This document shows, in pieces, positions 43,308 to 52,143 of a stretch of 64,000 bases of DNA. The notes below the pieces were generated by a model, which saw only the letters and a program-made list of their open reading frames with translations, was not told the DNA's origin and did not search any database. Numbering within the stretch: position 1 is the first letter of the stretch; each line of letters begins with the position of its first letter. This DNA is from CAZCJU01 sp964562175 (GTDB lineage Bacteria; Bacillota; Clostridia; Oscillospirales; CAG-272): contig CAZLRV010000004.1 of NCBI GenBank assembly GCA_964562175.1, positions 42,089-106,088 on the forward strand. The letters run 5' to 3'. The translations under genes were made by a program, and so were the position numbers.

Positions 43308-44046
43308 CTTCCACTCTCTCCGCCAATTCTCCGAGAATGTGCGACACGGAGGCTCGGATAACATATTCCGCAAGTCCGTCGTACTGCGTCGGTGTATAGT
43401 TTATTATTATCAAATGCTCGCCTTGAAAGGAATCTATCAAAGAAGCAGCGGGATTGACGGTGAGAGATGAGCCGCCGACAAGCAAAACATCCGCCCTCGA
43501 TATTTCATCCTCTGCATCCGAAAATACACTTGTATCCACGGACTCACCGTATAATACTATATCCGGACGAACTATCGAGGCACATTCGGTACAGCGAGGA
43601 ACGGCAGTACCTATGATATGTTCGGTAGAATAGATTTTTCCACAGTGTTGGCAGTACGCCCGACTTGCCGTTCCGTGAAGCTCAATAACACGCCGACTTC
43701 CCGCCTTTGGGTGTAATGAGTCAATGTTTTGAGTTATTACGGATTTTATTATCCCGCTCTCCTCCATGCGTGCCAGGGCAATATGGGCATCGTTTGGCTC
43801 GGCAAAGGGATAAAGCATATTGTTCTTGAAGAAAGAAAAAAACTTATCGGGCTCGGATATCATACAAGCTGCACTGAGTAAATACTCGCTCTCTTCACCG
43901 TCACTTCGGTAAATTCCGCTCGCACCTCTGAAATCCGGTATTCCGCTGTCGGTAGAAACACCCGCACCGCCGAAAAATACAGCATACTCCGCCGCCCTTA
44001 GTATTTCGGCAATGTCATTAAGCTCGTACAAATATTCATCACACAT
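43297..44046 (-). CDS. Sirtuin-type NAD-dependent protein deacylase
   Basis: 249 residues. NAD-binding FGGAGVSTDSGIPDFRG, TQNIDSLH, catalytic ELHG and the zinc site CxxC (CQHC) and CxxC (CTEC) are all present, with VRPDIVLYGE and GGSSLTVNPAA. The enzyme removes acyl groups from lysines at the cost of NAD. ATG 44046 is preceded by GAGGTG at the right distance; an upstream in-frame ATG at 44106 lies in the promoter and is rejected. Confidence 0.95.
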   Translation of the reverse strand: MCDEYLYELNDIAEILRAAEYAVFFGGAGVSTDSGIPDFRGASGIYRSDGEESEYLLSAACMISEPDKFFSFFKNNMLYPFAEPNDAHIALARMEESGIIKSVITQNIDSLHPKAGSRRVIELHGTASRAYCQHCGKIYSTEHIIGTAVPRCTECASIVRPDIVLYGESVDTSVFSDAEDEISRADVLLVGGSSLTVNPAASLIDSFQGEHLIIINYTPTQYDGLAEYVIRASVSHILGELAERVEDDI

Positions 44047-44077
44047 AATAATCACCTCATCCGTATGCACTGAATGT

Positions 44078-44106
44078 ATTATAGCATAAAATCCGAAAAA
44101 ATGCAA
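44078..44106 (-). promoter_or_regulatory. Promoter of the sirtuin-DUF1810 operon
   Basis: Minus strand TTGCAT (44106-44101), 17-base spacer, TATAAT (44083-44078), 31 bases before the sirtuin ATG. Confidence 0.7.
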
Positions 44107-44154
44107 GAGGCTGTATTTATATTATATGGCTGTGGGTTCTATCAGAGCCGGGCT

Positions 44155-44346
44155 TTAGTTAGCGGTACTGTCGGGAATTCTGATCACTGACCGCTTATCA
44201 CCGAGTGCTGAAACGGCGGCTCGGTATGGTCGTTTGATATAGAATGCAGTTACATATTCGCCCTCGGTCGGCTGTGCCGTCGGATTCTCTCGGGCAAAGC
44301 CATAACAAACGGTAACGCAATGGCAGTTAATATATCGTAGAAAGAC
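44155..44346 (-). pseudogene. Possible protein-coding relic without start codon
   Basis: A 64-codon open stretch on minus, bounded by stops and without ATG, reads as ordinary protein near its end (ENPTAQPTEGEYVTAFYIK, then RPYRAAVSALGDKRS). After its TAA the same frame continues SPALIEPTAI before a second stop. It lies in the only gene-poor gap of the window. I cannot name the parent gene; chance is not excluded. Confidence 0.3.
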
Positions 44347-44402
44347 TTAAAGAGCGGCGCAATATGTTGGCGGGGTGAAATGTAGGTTTTGCTTAAAGCC
44401 CA

Positions 44403-44430
44403 TTGACTTTGCGGAATTTGTGAGTATAAT
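44403..44430 (+). promoter_or_regulatory. Orphan promoter in the 44047-44635 gap
   Basis: TTGACT (44403-44408), 16-base spacer, TATAAT (44425-44430) on plus. No plus-strand gene follows. A 21-codon frame opens at 44444 (MKRSICGENCIECPDHT), which resembles the start of small CxxxCxxC proteins and may be a truncated remnant. The hairpin at 44608-44629 could end a roughly 190-base transcript. The remaining bases of the gap hold nothing else I can identify. Confidence 0.4.
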
Positions 44431-44597
44431 ATGGGCAACCAAAATGAAGAGATCGATCTGCGGTGAAAACTGTATCGAGTGCCCGGACCACACGGAAACG
44501 AACGGCTGAAAAAACGAAATCAATCGGATATTTTTGGATTAAAGCGGCATTTAATGCGTGAGGTATGTCAAGGCGAAAAGGAGTATATGTGCAAAAG

Positions 44598-44632
44598 AAA
44601 ATAAAAAACGGCAGGTGATGACCTGCCGTTTG
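44598..44632 (-). terminator. Terminator of the ligA-obgE-paaK-ACT operon
   Basis: Stem ACGGCAGGT/ACCTGCCGT (44608-44616 with 44621-44629). On minus it is followed by TTTTTTAT, a proper rho-independent signal just past the ACT gene. Confidence 0.8.
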
Positions 44633-44635
44633 TAT

Positions 44636-45037
44636 TCAATCTAAAAACCCGTTTTGTGCAAGTATTTGCTCAGCCAGAGGTGTATCGTCCGTGCGAATAA
44701 CGGCGTATGCATAAGACTCGGAATCGGCGAATGCATAAACATATTCTATCACTACCCCACCTTGTGCCAAAGCCTTGAGCAATGAGGTAAGACCTCCGGG
44801 GACGTTGCTTATCCGAAGCACCAATACCGTGTTCGACGTTACAGTGAAGCCCGATGCAAGCAGTTTTTTATGCGATTCCTCGGGGTCATCGACTATCATA
44901 CGCAAAATGCCGAAATCCGTCGTATCCGCTATCGAAAGTGCGGTCATATTTATTTCAAGCTCCGCAAGCTTTTCGGTTATTTCCGAGAGTCTGCCGGGCT
45001 TGTTTTCTATAAATACCGATAATTGTTTTGCAAGCAT
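44636..45037 (-). CDS. ACT-domain protein (two tandem ACT units)
   Basis: 133 residues: KQLSVFIENKPGRLSEITEKLAELEINMTAL is a classic ACT start, and a second unit begins VLRISNVPGGLTSLLKALAQGGVVIEYVY. Such stand-alone tandem ACT proteins bind amino acids and often sit downstream of phenylacetate-CoA ligase, as here (12-base gap). A sensor of aromatic or branched amino acids is the likely role. Last gene of a four-gene operon. Confidence 0.9.
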   Translation of the reverse strand: MLAKQLSVFIENKPGRLSEITEKLAELEINMTALSIADTTDFGILRMIVDDPEESHKKLLASGFTVTSNTVLVLRISNVPGGLTSLLKALAQGGVVIEYVYAFADSESYAYAVIRTDDTPLAEQILAQNGFLD

Positions 45038-45049
45038 TTCATCACCTCA

Positions 45050-46357
45050 TTATTTAATAATACGATTATCTATAACGTGCTTTGCCTTACCCTCGCTGCG
45101 GGGCAGGGAATTAGGCTCGACAAATGTTATTTTTGCGGCAATTCCGAGTGTTGATTCTATCTTTTGGCGTATCTTCTTTCCGAGCTGTTCAACACCTCTT
45201 ATGTTGTCGGTAAATGCTTCCGTATTCATCTCAACACGTATTTCAAGCGTATCGAGGTTATTCACTCTGTCAACAACTATCATATAATACGGCTCTATAT
45301 TGCCCACGGATAGAAGTGCGGCTTCTATCTGCGAGGGGAATACGTTTACTCCTCTTATTATAAGCATATCGTCTGTTCTGCCGCACGGCTTTTCCATTCT
45401 TACGAATGTTCTACCGCATGAGCATTTTTCGTGATGTATTGCCGCAATGTCTCTTGTTCTGTATCTGATAAGCGGCAGAGCCTCTTTTGTTATACAGGTA
45501 AATACGACCTCGCCCTGTACGCCGTCGGGCAGTACCTCGCCGGTTTCGGGGTCGATTATCTCTATTATAAAATTATCCTCGTTTATATGCATTCCGTTGT
45601 GTGCCTCGCATTCGTAAGCAACACCGGGACCGGCAACCTCGGAAAGACCGTAAATATCAAACGCTTCAATGCCGAGAGAGGTCTCTATCTTTCTTCGCAT
45701 TTCCTCTGTCCACGGCTCCGCACCGAAAATTCCCGCCTTGAGGTGTATTGATTCCTTCGGAATGTTGTTGTTTTTCATTGTTTCGGCTATGTAAAGCGCA
45801 TATGACGGGGTACAGCAGATTATCGAGGATTTAAAATCTTGAAGTATCTGTATTTGCCTTGAGGTGTTTCCCACGGAGGCGGGTATAGTCGATGCACCGA
45901 CAAGCTCGGCACCGTAATGAATACCCAAGCCGCCGGTAAACAGACCGTAGCCGTAAGATATATGGATAAAATCGTTTTTCTTACCGCCTGCGGCAACGAT
46001 GGCACGTGCTACGCATTCGCTCCACATACTTATATCGTTTTTGGTATAGCCTACGACCGTCTGCTTTCCCGTTGTACCGCTGGAGGCGTGTATTCTCGTT
46101 ACCTGCTCAAGCGGTACGGCAAACATACCGTAGGGGTAATTGTCACGCAGATCCTGCTTGAGTGTGAAGGGAAGCTTTTTTAAATCGTCAACCGATTTGA
46201 TATCTTCCGGCACTACTCCCAGCTCATCCATCTTTTTTCTGTAGGGGGCAACATTTTCGTAAACACGCTTTACCGTATGTATGAGCCGCATTGATTGCAT
46301 ATGGTAAAGCTCTTCTCTGCTCGCACACTCTATGTCTTTTGAAAAGTAATCGTTCAT
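45050..46357 (-). CDS. Phenylacetate-CoA ligase family protein
   Basis: 435 residues of the adenylate-forming family: RIHASSGTTGKQTVVGYT (P-loop), ISYGYGLFTGGLG, YGLSEVAGPGVAYEC, LIRYRTRD and the C-terminal MLIIRGVNVFPSQIEAAL. It activates an aryl acid such as phenylacetate, or indoleacetate, with ATP and CoA. In anaerobes the product of 2-oxoacid ferredoxin oxidoreductases is a common partner substrate, but no such genes are here. It lies 12 bases from obgE and from the ACT gene. Confidence 0.92.
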   Translation of the reverse strand: MNDYFSKDIECASREELYHMQSMRLIHTVKRVYENVAPYRKKMDELGVVPEDIKSVDDLKKLPFTLKQDLRDNYPYGMFAVPLEQVTRIHASSGTTGKQTVVGYTKNDISMWSECVARAIVAAGGKKNDFIHISYGYGLFTGGLGIHYGAELVGASTIPASVGNTSRQIQILQDFKSSIICCTPSYALYIAETMKNNNIPKESIHLKAGIFGAEPWTEEMRRKIETSLGIEAFDIYGLSEVAGPGVAYECEAHNGMHINEDNFIIEIIDPETGEVLPDGVQGEVVFTCITKEALPLIRYRTRDIAAIHHEKCSCGRTFVRMEKPCGRTDDMLIIRGVNVFPSQIEAALLSVGNIEPYYMIVVDRVNNLDTLEIRVEMNTEAFTDNIRGVEQLGKKIRQKIESTLGIAAKITFVEPNSLPRSEGKAKHVIDNRIIK

Positions 46358-46369
46358 TTCTTTATCCTC

Positions 46370-47650
46370 TTATTTTATATAATCAAATTCAAAATCGTAT
46401 AAATTTACCGTGTCGCCGTCGCCGATGCCCGCCGCTTCCATTTTTTCGAATATTCCTTTTTTCCGCATCATTCTGTCAAAGTAAGCAAGCGATTCTCTGT
46501 CATCGAAGTTTATTCTTCCCATAAGGCGGTACAGCCATTTACCCTCAACGTAGTAAATGTCGCCCTCTTTTTTAACCGTTATATCGGAATCGTCGCCGGA
46601 GAGCAGCTCGTCATCCTCGCTTATTTCGGATTCGTAGGTAACGGGGGGAGGCAGTGTCGCAAGCATACGTCCCGCTTCATATATAAGCTCCTTACAGCCC
46701 TCACCGGTGAGAGCGGAAATGTACACGACGGTATAGCCCTTTTCTTTTGTATATTCTTCAAAACGCTTGAATTGCTCGCTGTCCGTTTGTAACATATCTG
46801 TCTTGTTTGCCGCAATTATCTGTACACGCTCGGCAAGTGAAGACGAGTATCGGGCAAGCTCGTTGTTTATCAGCTCGATATCCTCTATCGGATCTCGATA
46901 TTCCGTGCCGGCAACGTCAACGACGTGTATGAGCAAGCGGCAACGGTCTATATGCCGCAAAAACTCGTGTCCGAGTCCGGCACCGTCGCTCGCACCCTCG
47001 ATAAGTCCGGGAATATCCGCAACGACGAAGCCCGAACCCTCCTCCGAGGTCTTGATCACGCCCAAAACGGGAGAGAGCGTTGTGAAACGGTAATTTGCGA
47101 TCTTCGGACGCGCCGAGCTTATTTGCGAGAGTATCGAGGATTTACCTGCGTTCGGAAGCCCGACAAGTCCCACATCGGCGAGCATTTTCAATTCGAGTAT
47201 TACCTCTTTGCCCTCGCCCTCAATACCGTTTTTCGCAAATCTCGGTATTTGACGCGTGGGGGTGGCGAAATGCTTGTTTCCCCAGCCGCCCTTGCCGCCC
47301 TTTAAGCACACAAACGGCTCGTCGGTGTTCATATCCTTTATTACTTTGCCGCTTTCGGCATCGCGTATAACCGTTCCGGGCGGTACTGAAATAATAAGAT
47401 CATCTGCGTTTGCACCGTGAAATTTGCTTTTGGCACCGTCACCGCCATTGCCTGCAACGAATTTATGTCTGTATCTGAACGCAAGCAAGGTATTTGTGCC
47501 TTGGTCTACCTTGAAAACGACGTTTCCGCCGCGTCCGCCGTCACCGCCGTCCGGACCGCCCTTGGCAACGTATTTTTCACGGTGGAATGAAACACAGCCG
47601 TTGCCGCCGTTGCCGGCTTTTATAAATATTTTAACGTAATCGGTAAACAT
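46370..47650 (-). CDS. obgE: GTPase ObgE
   Basis: 426 residues. The Gly-rich Obg fold (residues 1-158; GGNGGNGCVSFHREKY, GGPDGGDGGRGG), the G domain (GLPNAGKSS, G3 DIPGLIEGA, G4 NKTD) and the Obg C-terminal domain (YVEGKWLYRLMGRINFDD) are all seen. Essential ribosome-assembly and stress GTPase. It starts 2 bases after the end of ligA. Confidence 0.97.
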   Translation of the reverse strand: MFTDYVKIFIKAGNGGNGCVSFHREKYVAKGGPDGGDGGRGGNVVFKVDQGTNTLLAFRYRHKFVAGNGGDGAKSKFHGANADDLIISVPPGTVIRDAESGKVIKDMNTDEPFVCLKGGKGGWGNKHFATPTRQIPRFAKNGIEGEGKEVILELKMLADVGLVGLPNAGKSSILSQISSARPKIANYRFTTLSPVLGVIKTSEEGSGFVVADIPGLIEGASDGAGLGHEFLRHIDRCRLLIHVVDVAGTEYRDPIEDIELINNELARYSSSLAERVQIIAANKTDMLQTDSEQFKRFEEYTKEKGYTVVYISALTGEGCKELIYEAGRMLATLPPPVTYESEISEDDELLSGDDSDITVKKEGDIYYVEGKWLYRLMGRINFDDRESLAYFDRMMRKKGIFEKMEAAGIGDGDTVNLYDFEFDYIK

Positions 47651-47652
47651 TT

Positions 47653-49632
47653 TCAGCCCCCTATCATTTTTTTGAAGGTATCCTCGTCTATTATCTTGAC
47701 CCCGAGCGCAGTTGCCTTTCCCAGCTTACTGCCCGCATCCGAGCCTGCCAGCAGATAGTCCGTTTTTTTGGAAACGGACGAGGAGACTTTGCCGCCGTAT
47801 TTCACTATGAGATCGGCAGCCTCCTCACGACGAAGCGTCGGAAGTGTTCCGGTCAAGACGAATGTAGCTGAGTTCAAAATGTCGCTTTGCTTCTGCGCCT
47901 TATAAGTCATTTCCACACCCAAGGCTTTAAGCTCGTTTATAAGCATTCTCGTTTGCGGATGCGCAAAATAGTTTACTATGCATTCTGCGGTAATGCCGCC
48001 GAAATCCTCAATGCTTGCAATGTCGTTTTCATTAAGTGTAAACAAAACCTCGATATCTCCGAATTTCGTGGCAAGCACCGAGGAAGCTTTTTCACCGACG
48101 TTTCTTATTCCGAGGGCGTATATAAGTCTTGCAAGTCCGGCTTTTTTAGAACGGGAGATGGATTCAATAAGCTTCTCCGCACTTTTTTGCCCGAAACGAG
48201 GCAGATCCTTGAGATCGTCTACCGTCAATTTGTAAATATCCGCAGCGTCAGAAATTATTTCCATTCCGACCAACTGCTTTACGACAGCCTCGCCCATACC
48301 GTCAATGCCCATAGCACCCTTTGAGGCAAAATGTATAAGATTCTGTTCAAGCTGGGCGGGGCAAAGTGTATTGGTACAACGCATTGCCGCCTCGTCATCC
48401 TTGAATACAGGCTCACCGCAGGAGGGGCATAGGCTCGGCATCTCATACGGCAAAGCGTTGTTCGGCCTTTTTGAAATATCTACCTTGAATATTTCCGGTA
48501 TGATGTCGCCTGCCTTGTGAACAAGCACCGTGTCGCCTATTCTGATATCCTTTGATGTGATATAGTCTATATTATGCAGTGCCGCACGGCTTACCGTACT
48601 GCCTGCAAGCTCGACAGGCTCGAGCACTGCCGTCGGAGTAAGCACACCGGTCCTGCCGACGGATATGTCGATATCCACAAGCTTGGTATATTTTTCCTCC
48701 GGCGGGAATTTATAAGCCACAGCCCACTTCGGTGTTGAGATATTCTCGCCTGCCGTAATTCTTTGCGACAGGTTATCGAGCTTTATAACAACGCCGTCTA
48801 TATCATACGGCAGAGATGCACGCTTTTGTCCTATGCTTTCTATCATCTCGATTATCTGTTCGACGTTTTTCGCCCGTACCCTCGGCTGTACCGTCTTAAA
48901 GCCGTATGTGTCGAGTCGGTCAAGAATGTCGGTATGTGAGGTAAGCTCAAGCCCGTTTGCACCCTGAAGATTGAAAATGAAAATATCGAGGCGGCGTTCT
49001 GCGGCAATTTTCGAATCGAGCTGTCTCAGCGAGCCGGCGGCGGCATTTCTCGGATTTGCAAATCGGCTCAGCCCCGCCTTTTCACGGCTCTCGTTTAACA
49101 GCTCAAAGGTCTTGCGAGGCATATAGACCTCGCCGCGAACCTCAAGATATTCTCTTTTATCCTCAATTTGCAAGGGCAGTGAGCGTATCGTTTTTATATT
49201 TTCGGTCACATCCTCGCCGACAGCTCCGTCGCCTCTTGTCGCTCCGGTGGAGAGGACTCCGTTTTCATATACGAGCGAAACGGACAGACCGTCGATCTTA
49301 GCTTCGACAGAAAACTCGCATTCGGGAAAAAGCTCCTTCATTTGCTTTACGAATTCCTCAACCTCGGCATATGAAAAAACATCTCTGAGTGAGTCCATTC
49401 TGTATCTGTGTGTTATTTTGTTAAATTTATCAAGCACCGCTCCGCCGACTCTTTTTGTGGGAGATGAGGGAGAGGCATATTGCGGGTATTCGTTCTCAAG
49501 TCCGACAAGCTCGGCAAACATGGAATCGTATTCGCTGTCGTCTATTTCGGGTGAGTCGTATACATAATATTTTTCCGAATTGATATTTATCTGCTCTGTC
49601 AAATATTTAATTCTTTCAAGTATATTGTTCAT
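47653..49632 (-). CDS. ligA: NAD-dependent DNA ligase
   Basis: 659 residues: Ia domain (YYVYDSPEIDDSEYD), adenylation motif EAKIDGLS with the nucleophile Lys, GATRGDGAVGEDVTENIKTI, GEVYMPRKTFE, OB fold, four-Cys zinc finger (CPSCGEP and CTNTLCPAQ), helix-hairpin-helix region and BRCT domain (FVLTGTLPTLRREEA). Seals nicks in replication and repair. ATG 49632 has GGAGA 8-9 bases upstream; an ATG at 49647 overlaps that site and is less likely. First gene of the operon. Confidence 0.97.
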   Translation of the reverse strand: MNNILERIKYLTEQININSEKYYVYDSPEIDDSEYDSMFAELVGLENEYPQYASPSSPTKRVGGAVLDKFNKITHRYRMDSLRDVFSYAEVEEFVKQMKELFPECEFSVEAKIDGLSVSLVYENGVLSTGATRGDGAVGEDVTENIKTIRSLPLQIEDKREYLEVRGEVYMPRKTFELLNESREKAGLSRFANPRNAAAGSLRQLDSKIAAERRLDIFIFNLQGANGLELTSHTDILDRLDTYGFKTVQPRVRAKNVEQIIEMIESIGQKRASLPYDIDGVVIKLDNLSQRITAGENISTPKWAVAYKFPPEEKYTKLVDIDISVGRTGVLTPTAVLEPVELAGSTVSRAALHNIDYITSKDIRIGDTVLVHKAGDIIPEIFKVDISKRPNNALPYEMPSLCPSCGEPVFKDDEAAMRCTNTLCPAQLEQNLIHFASKGAMGIDGMGEAVVKQLVGMEIISDAADIYKLTVDDLKDLPRFGQKSAEKLIESISRSKKAGLARLIYALGIRNVGEKASSVLATKFGDIEVLFTLNENDIASIEDFGGITAECIVNYFAHPQTRMLINELKALGVEMTYKAQKQSDILNSATFVLTGTLPTLRREEAADLIVKYGGKVSSSVSKKTDYLLAGSDAGSKLGKATALGVKIIDEDTFKKMIGG

Positions 49633-49668
49633 AACGATCTTCTCCATATCGGCAATAAACCATCATAT

Positions 49669-49674
49669 ATTATA
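49669..49674 (-). promoter_or_regulatory. Extended -10 promoter of the ligA operon
   Basis: On minus TGCTATAAT, an extended -10 box with TATAAT at 49674-49669, 36 bases before ligA. The -35 region (TTTTCT at 17 bases) is poor, as often with extended -10 promoters. Confidence 0.6.
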
Positions 49675-49738
49675 GCACAAAATACGGAAAAAGAAAAGAG
49701 GTAAAATGAAATAAACTAAAAAATTTTATCATTATATA

Positions 49739-49767
49739 TTGATTTGTCAAATCAAAAAGTATATAAT
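49739..49767 (+). promoter_or_regulatory. Promoter of the TIM-barrel gene at 49799
   Basis: TTGATT (49739-49744), 17-base spacer, TATAAT (49762-49767). Confidence 0.7.
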
Positions 49768-49798
49768 ATGGGTATATAAATAATACGGAGAATTAAAA

Positions 49799-50668
49799 AT
49801 GAAGCTTTGCGCAAGTACATACAGCTTCGGCAGTTATGCCGCAAGCACATCACTCGGAATTTTCGGAATGATAGATAAAGCCGCGGAAATGGGCTTTGAC
49901 GGTATAGAAATAGTTGACGGAACCTTTGAAGGCTCACGCGATATTGAAATAATAAAAAAAGCAGTAGAGCATTGTAAGAGCAAGGGCTTGACTGTGGCAT
50001 CGTTCTGCACCGGAGCCGATTTTATATACGGCTCGGGTGAGATACTTGAGGATGAGATAAAACGCCTTTGTGCACTTGTCGATATCGCCGCCGAATACGG
50101 CGTGGAGGTAATGCGTCACGATACGGCATACGGCTATAAAAAAGAACGTCACAGCCGAGGCTTTGAAAATGCCCTGCCTCGTATTATTAAAGGCTGTCTT
50201 GCGGTGACCGAATACGCCGAGCAAAAGGGCGTAATAACGGTGACGGAAAATCACGGATATTTTGCACAGGACAGCGAACGGGTAGAGCGGATAATAAACG
50301 GCGTGGCAAACGATAATTTCGGCGCATTGGTCGATATCGGCAATTTTATGTGTGCAGATGAGGACCCCGTGTCAGCGGTGTCGATAATGGCTCCCTATGC
50401 GAGAATGGTTCACGCAAAGGACTTTTTCAAAAAATCGGGAATGAGCGTTTCCCCGGGCGAGGGCTGGTTCAAAACACGTCGCGGTGATTATCTTCGCGGT
50501 ACCATTGTCGGTCACGGTGATGCAAACGCACCGCAGAGCCTTGCATTGCTGAAAAAAAGCGGCTACGACGGTTGGATAAGCGTAGAATTTGAGGGTATGG
50601 AGGACAATTTGAAGGGACTTAGAATAGGACGAGAAAACGTAAAACGCTTTTGGGAGAATGCCCAATGA
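49799..50668 (+). CDS. Sugar phosphate isomerase/epimerase family protein
   Basis: 289-residue xylose-isomerase-like TIM barrel. Metal-site elements: MGFDGIEIVDG, EVMRHDTAYG, VITVTENHGYF (Glu, His), GALVDIGNF (Asp), ARMVHAKDFF (His, Asp) and GWISVEFEGMED (Glu). It is related in fold but not close to the one at 14567. Substrates of this family include inosose, hydroxypyruvate and keto sugars, and specificity is not evident. GGAGAA precedes the ATG. Its stop overlaps the next start. Confidence 0.88.
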   Translation: MKLCASTYSFGSYAASTSLGIFGMIDKAAEMGFDGIEIVDGTFEGSRDIEIIKKAVEHCKSKGLTVASFCTGADFIYGSGEILEDEIKRLCALVDIAAEYGVEVMRHDTAYGYKKERHSRGFENALPRIIKGCLAVTEYAEQKGVITVTENHGYFAQDSERVERIINGVANDNFGALVDIGNFMCADEDPVSAVSIMAPYARMVHAKDFFKKSGMSVSPGEGWFKTRRGDYLRGTIVGHGDANAPQSLALLKKSGYDGWISVEFEGMEDNLKGLRIGRENVKRFWENAQ

Positions 50669-51327
50669 AAAACGATAAAAGAAAAAAAATACTTTTGCGT
50701 ATTGCCACAGTAGTTGTTGCATTGCTTTGCATTCTTGTCATCGGTCTGTCCGTTTTGGAGCGTTGCACGAAAGCGGACGATGAAATATCGTATTCGTATG
50801 ACCCGTTTGCTTATGCAAGCAAGATAGGCTACAGCGAGGCAGAGGACAATATATCGGCAGATGAAGAATATATGTCGAAAAACCGCAATCTTTTCGTTGA
50901 ATATGAGGGTGAGATAACCGAGTACGACGAGACGGCTCTGAAAAGCGCATCAAGCTCTGTCAAGCTGCTCGGCGACTATTTTAAATATGCGACAAACGGC
51001 GACGGTGCATCACTCAACGCACTTTTTACGGATGCGTATTTTGAAAACAACGGAAAGACGATAAATAAATTTGCCGACACCTTTGCAAAGCAAAAAATAT
51101 ACGATATCAAGGCATTGCTTGTTGACGGACCGTATATACAGACCGACAAGGGTGGAACGATACGCATAGAACGCTTTGAGGTCTCGTTTATGATAAAGGA
51201 TAATAACGGTCAATTCCGTCCCGACCTTGACGAGAAGACAGCGATCCCGCTCGTTTTTGAAGTGCTTACGCAAAATTACGAGAGTCACATAAACGCCATC
51301 GTGGCGTATAAGCACGCCGAGCAGTGA
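50665..51327 (+). CDS. Membrane-anchored protein of unknown function
   Basis: 220 residues: basic tail, one membrane helix (about 10-28), an acidic helical linker and an outward domain (about 85-215) with alternating helix and strand (KLLGDYFKYATNGDGASLNALFTDAYFE, FEVSFMIKDNNGQFRPD) that recalls NTF2-like folds. I do not recognise a family. Start at 50665 has GGGAGA 7 bases upstream and overlaps the stop of the epimerase gene. Confidence 0.75.
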   Translation: MKNDKRKKILLRIATVVVALLCILVIGLSVLERCTKADDEISYSYDPFAYASKIGYSEAEDNISADEEYMSKNRNLFVEYEGEITEYDETALKSASSSVKLLGDYFKYATNGDGASLNALFTDAYFENNGKTINKFADTFAKQKIYDIKALLVDGPYIQTDKGGTIRIERFEVSFMIKDNNGQFRPDLDEKTAIPLVFEVLTQNYESHINAIVAYKHAEQ

Positions 51328-51333
51328 CGTTTT

Positions 51334-51714
51334 TCATATACACCTTTTGCCGCTGTCAAGCTTGAAGCTGCTGCCGCACTTGTAGGTGTGACTGCTGTCA
51401 CGACAATATGCATCGATACATTTGCCGTCGCATTTTACCGTGCCGCCCGAGGCGCTTATTTCCGTCAGGGCGATACAGTAATGCGACGGCTTTTTCGGCT
51501 TGATAAAAATATCGACAACGCACAAAACGACGGTATGCACAAAAAACGCACCGCACTGTATTCGCATGGGCAGAGAAAGCAGAGAGAGAAGCATACCGAG
51601 CAGGGCGGCGGAAAGAAATGCGGCGGCATGACGTAGTGAGAAGATTACGAGAAATATAAAAAACAATACACAAGCGAGTAGCCAAATGCATGGCATAATA
51701 TCGAAAACGGTCAT
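51334..51714 (-). CDS. Small membrane protein, possibly NfeD-like
   Basis: 126 residues. Two or three hydrophobic segments (about 7-75) are followed by a short soluble tail with six Cys (GGTVKCDGKCIDAYCRD, then YKCGSSFKLDSGKRC). The tail's spacing resembles the OB-fold tail of NfeD proteins, but the match is loose. Start set at 51714 with AAAGGA about 9 bases upstream. It ends 6 bases from the converging plus-strand gene. Confidence 0.55.
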   Translation of the reverse strand: MTVFDIMPCIWLLACVLFFIFLVIFSLRHAAAFLSAALLGMLLSLLSLPMRIQCGAFFVHTVVLCVVDIFIKPKKPSHYCIALTEISASGGTVKCDGKCIDAYCRDSSHTYKCGSSFKLDSGKRCI

Positions 51715-51786
51715 TTCATTCGATCCTTTCATATCTTTTTTTGATATTATTTCCCAAATTTCAATAAAAAAACAGCCGAAAAATAA

Positions 51787-51836
51787 AAAGGTGAGCCGTA
51801 AAAAGCTCACCTTACAGACCGAGTGCGGTCTTTTTT
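51787..51836. terminator. Terminator pair below the prs operon
   Basis: AAGGTGAGC/GCTCACCTT (51787-51813) is followed on minus by TTTTTATTTTT and ends the operon. Next to it GACCG/CGGTC with TTTTTT at 51831-51836 gives a plus-strand terminator. Confidence 0.75.
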
Positions 51837-52143
51837 ATTGCTTATCGTCCTCGTTTGCGTGATTTAACCATATCATACCGAGGCTGAAAGCATCGAAAAG
51901 TCCCTGACGTTCTCCCTGCTTCCATATCTTATCCTGCGGGGAGACATTCGGATCGGTCGATATTACTTGAATTATTATGCGGTCGGGTACGGTACGCTCA
52001 CCTATCTGCTTATTCGTAAGTATTATCATAAAAAGCACGTATTTATCGTCCATACTGCCGTAGCAGATAGCATTGTTCTCACGCACAAGGGGCTTGCCCT
52101 TGTACATTAGGTACTTTCCTTTGAGTAATCCCTTTTCTTCCAT
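51835..52143 (-). CDS. Conserved small protein of unknown function
   Basis: 102 residues, soluble, no recognised family. LLKGKYLMYKGKPLVRENNAICYGSM and YVLFMIILTNKQ suggest a small beta-sheet protein. It overlaps the stop of the PRPP synthetase gene by one base (TGATG) with GGGAG 7 bases before ATG 52143, so it is translated with that enzyme; a TTG one codon earlier is possible. Confidence 0.75.
   Translation of the reverse strand: MEEKGLLKGKYLMYKGKPLVRENNAICYGSMDDKYVLFMIILTNKQIGERTVPDRIIIQVISTDPNVSPQDKIWKQGERQGLFDAFSLGMIWLNHANEDDKQ

Noticed and set aside
44250..44438. 62-residue minus-strand frame with ATG in the gap
   Set aside because: No ribosome binding site and unconvincing composition; the overlapping start-less frame looks more protein-like.
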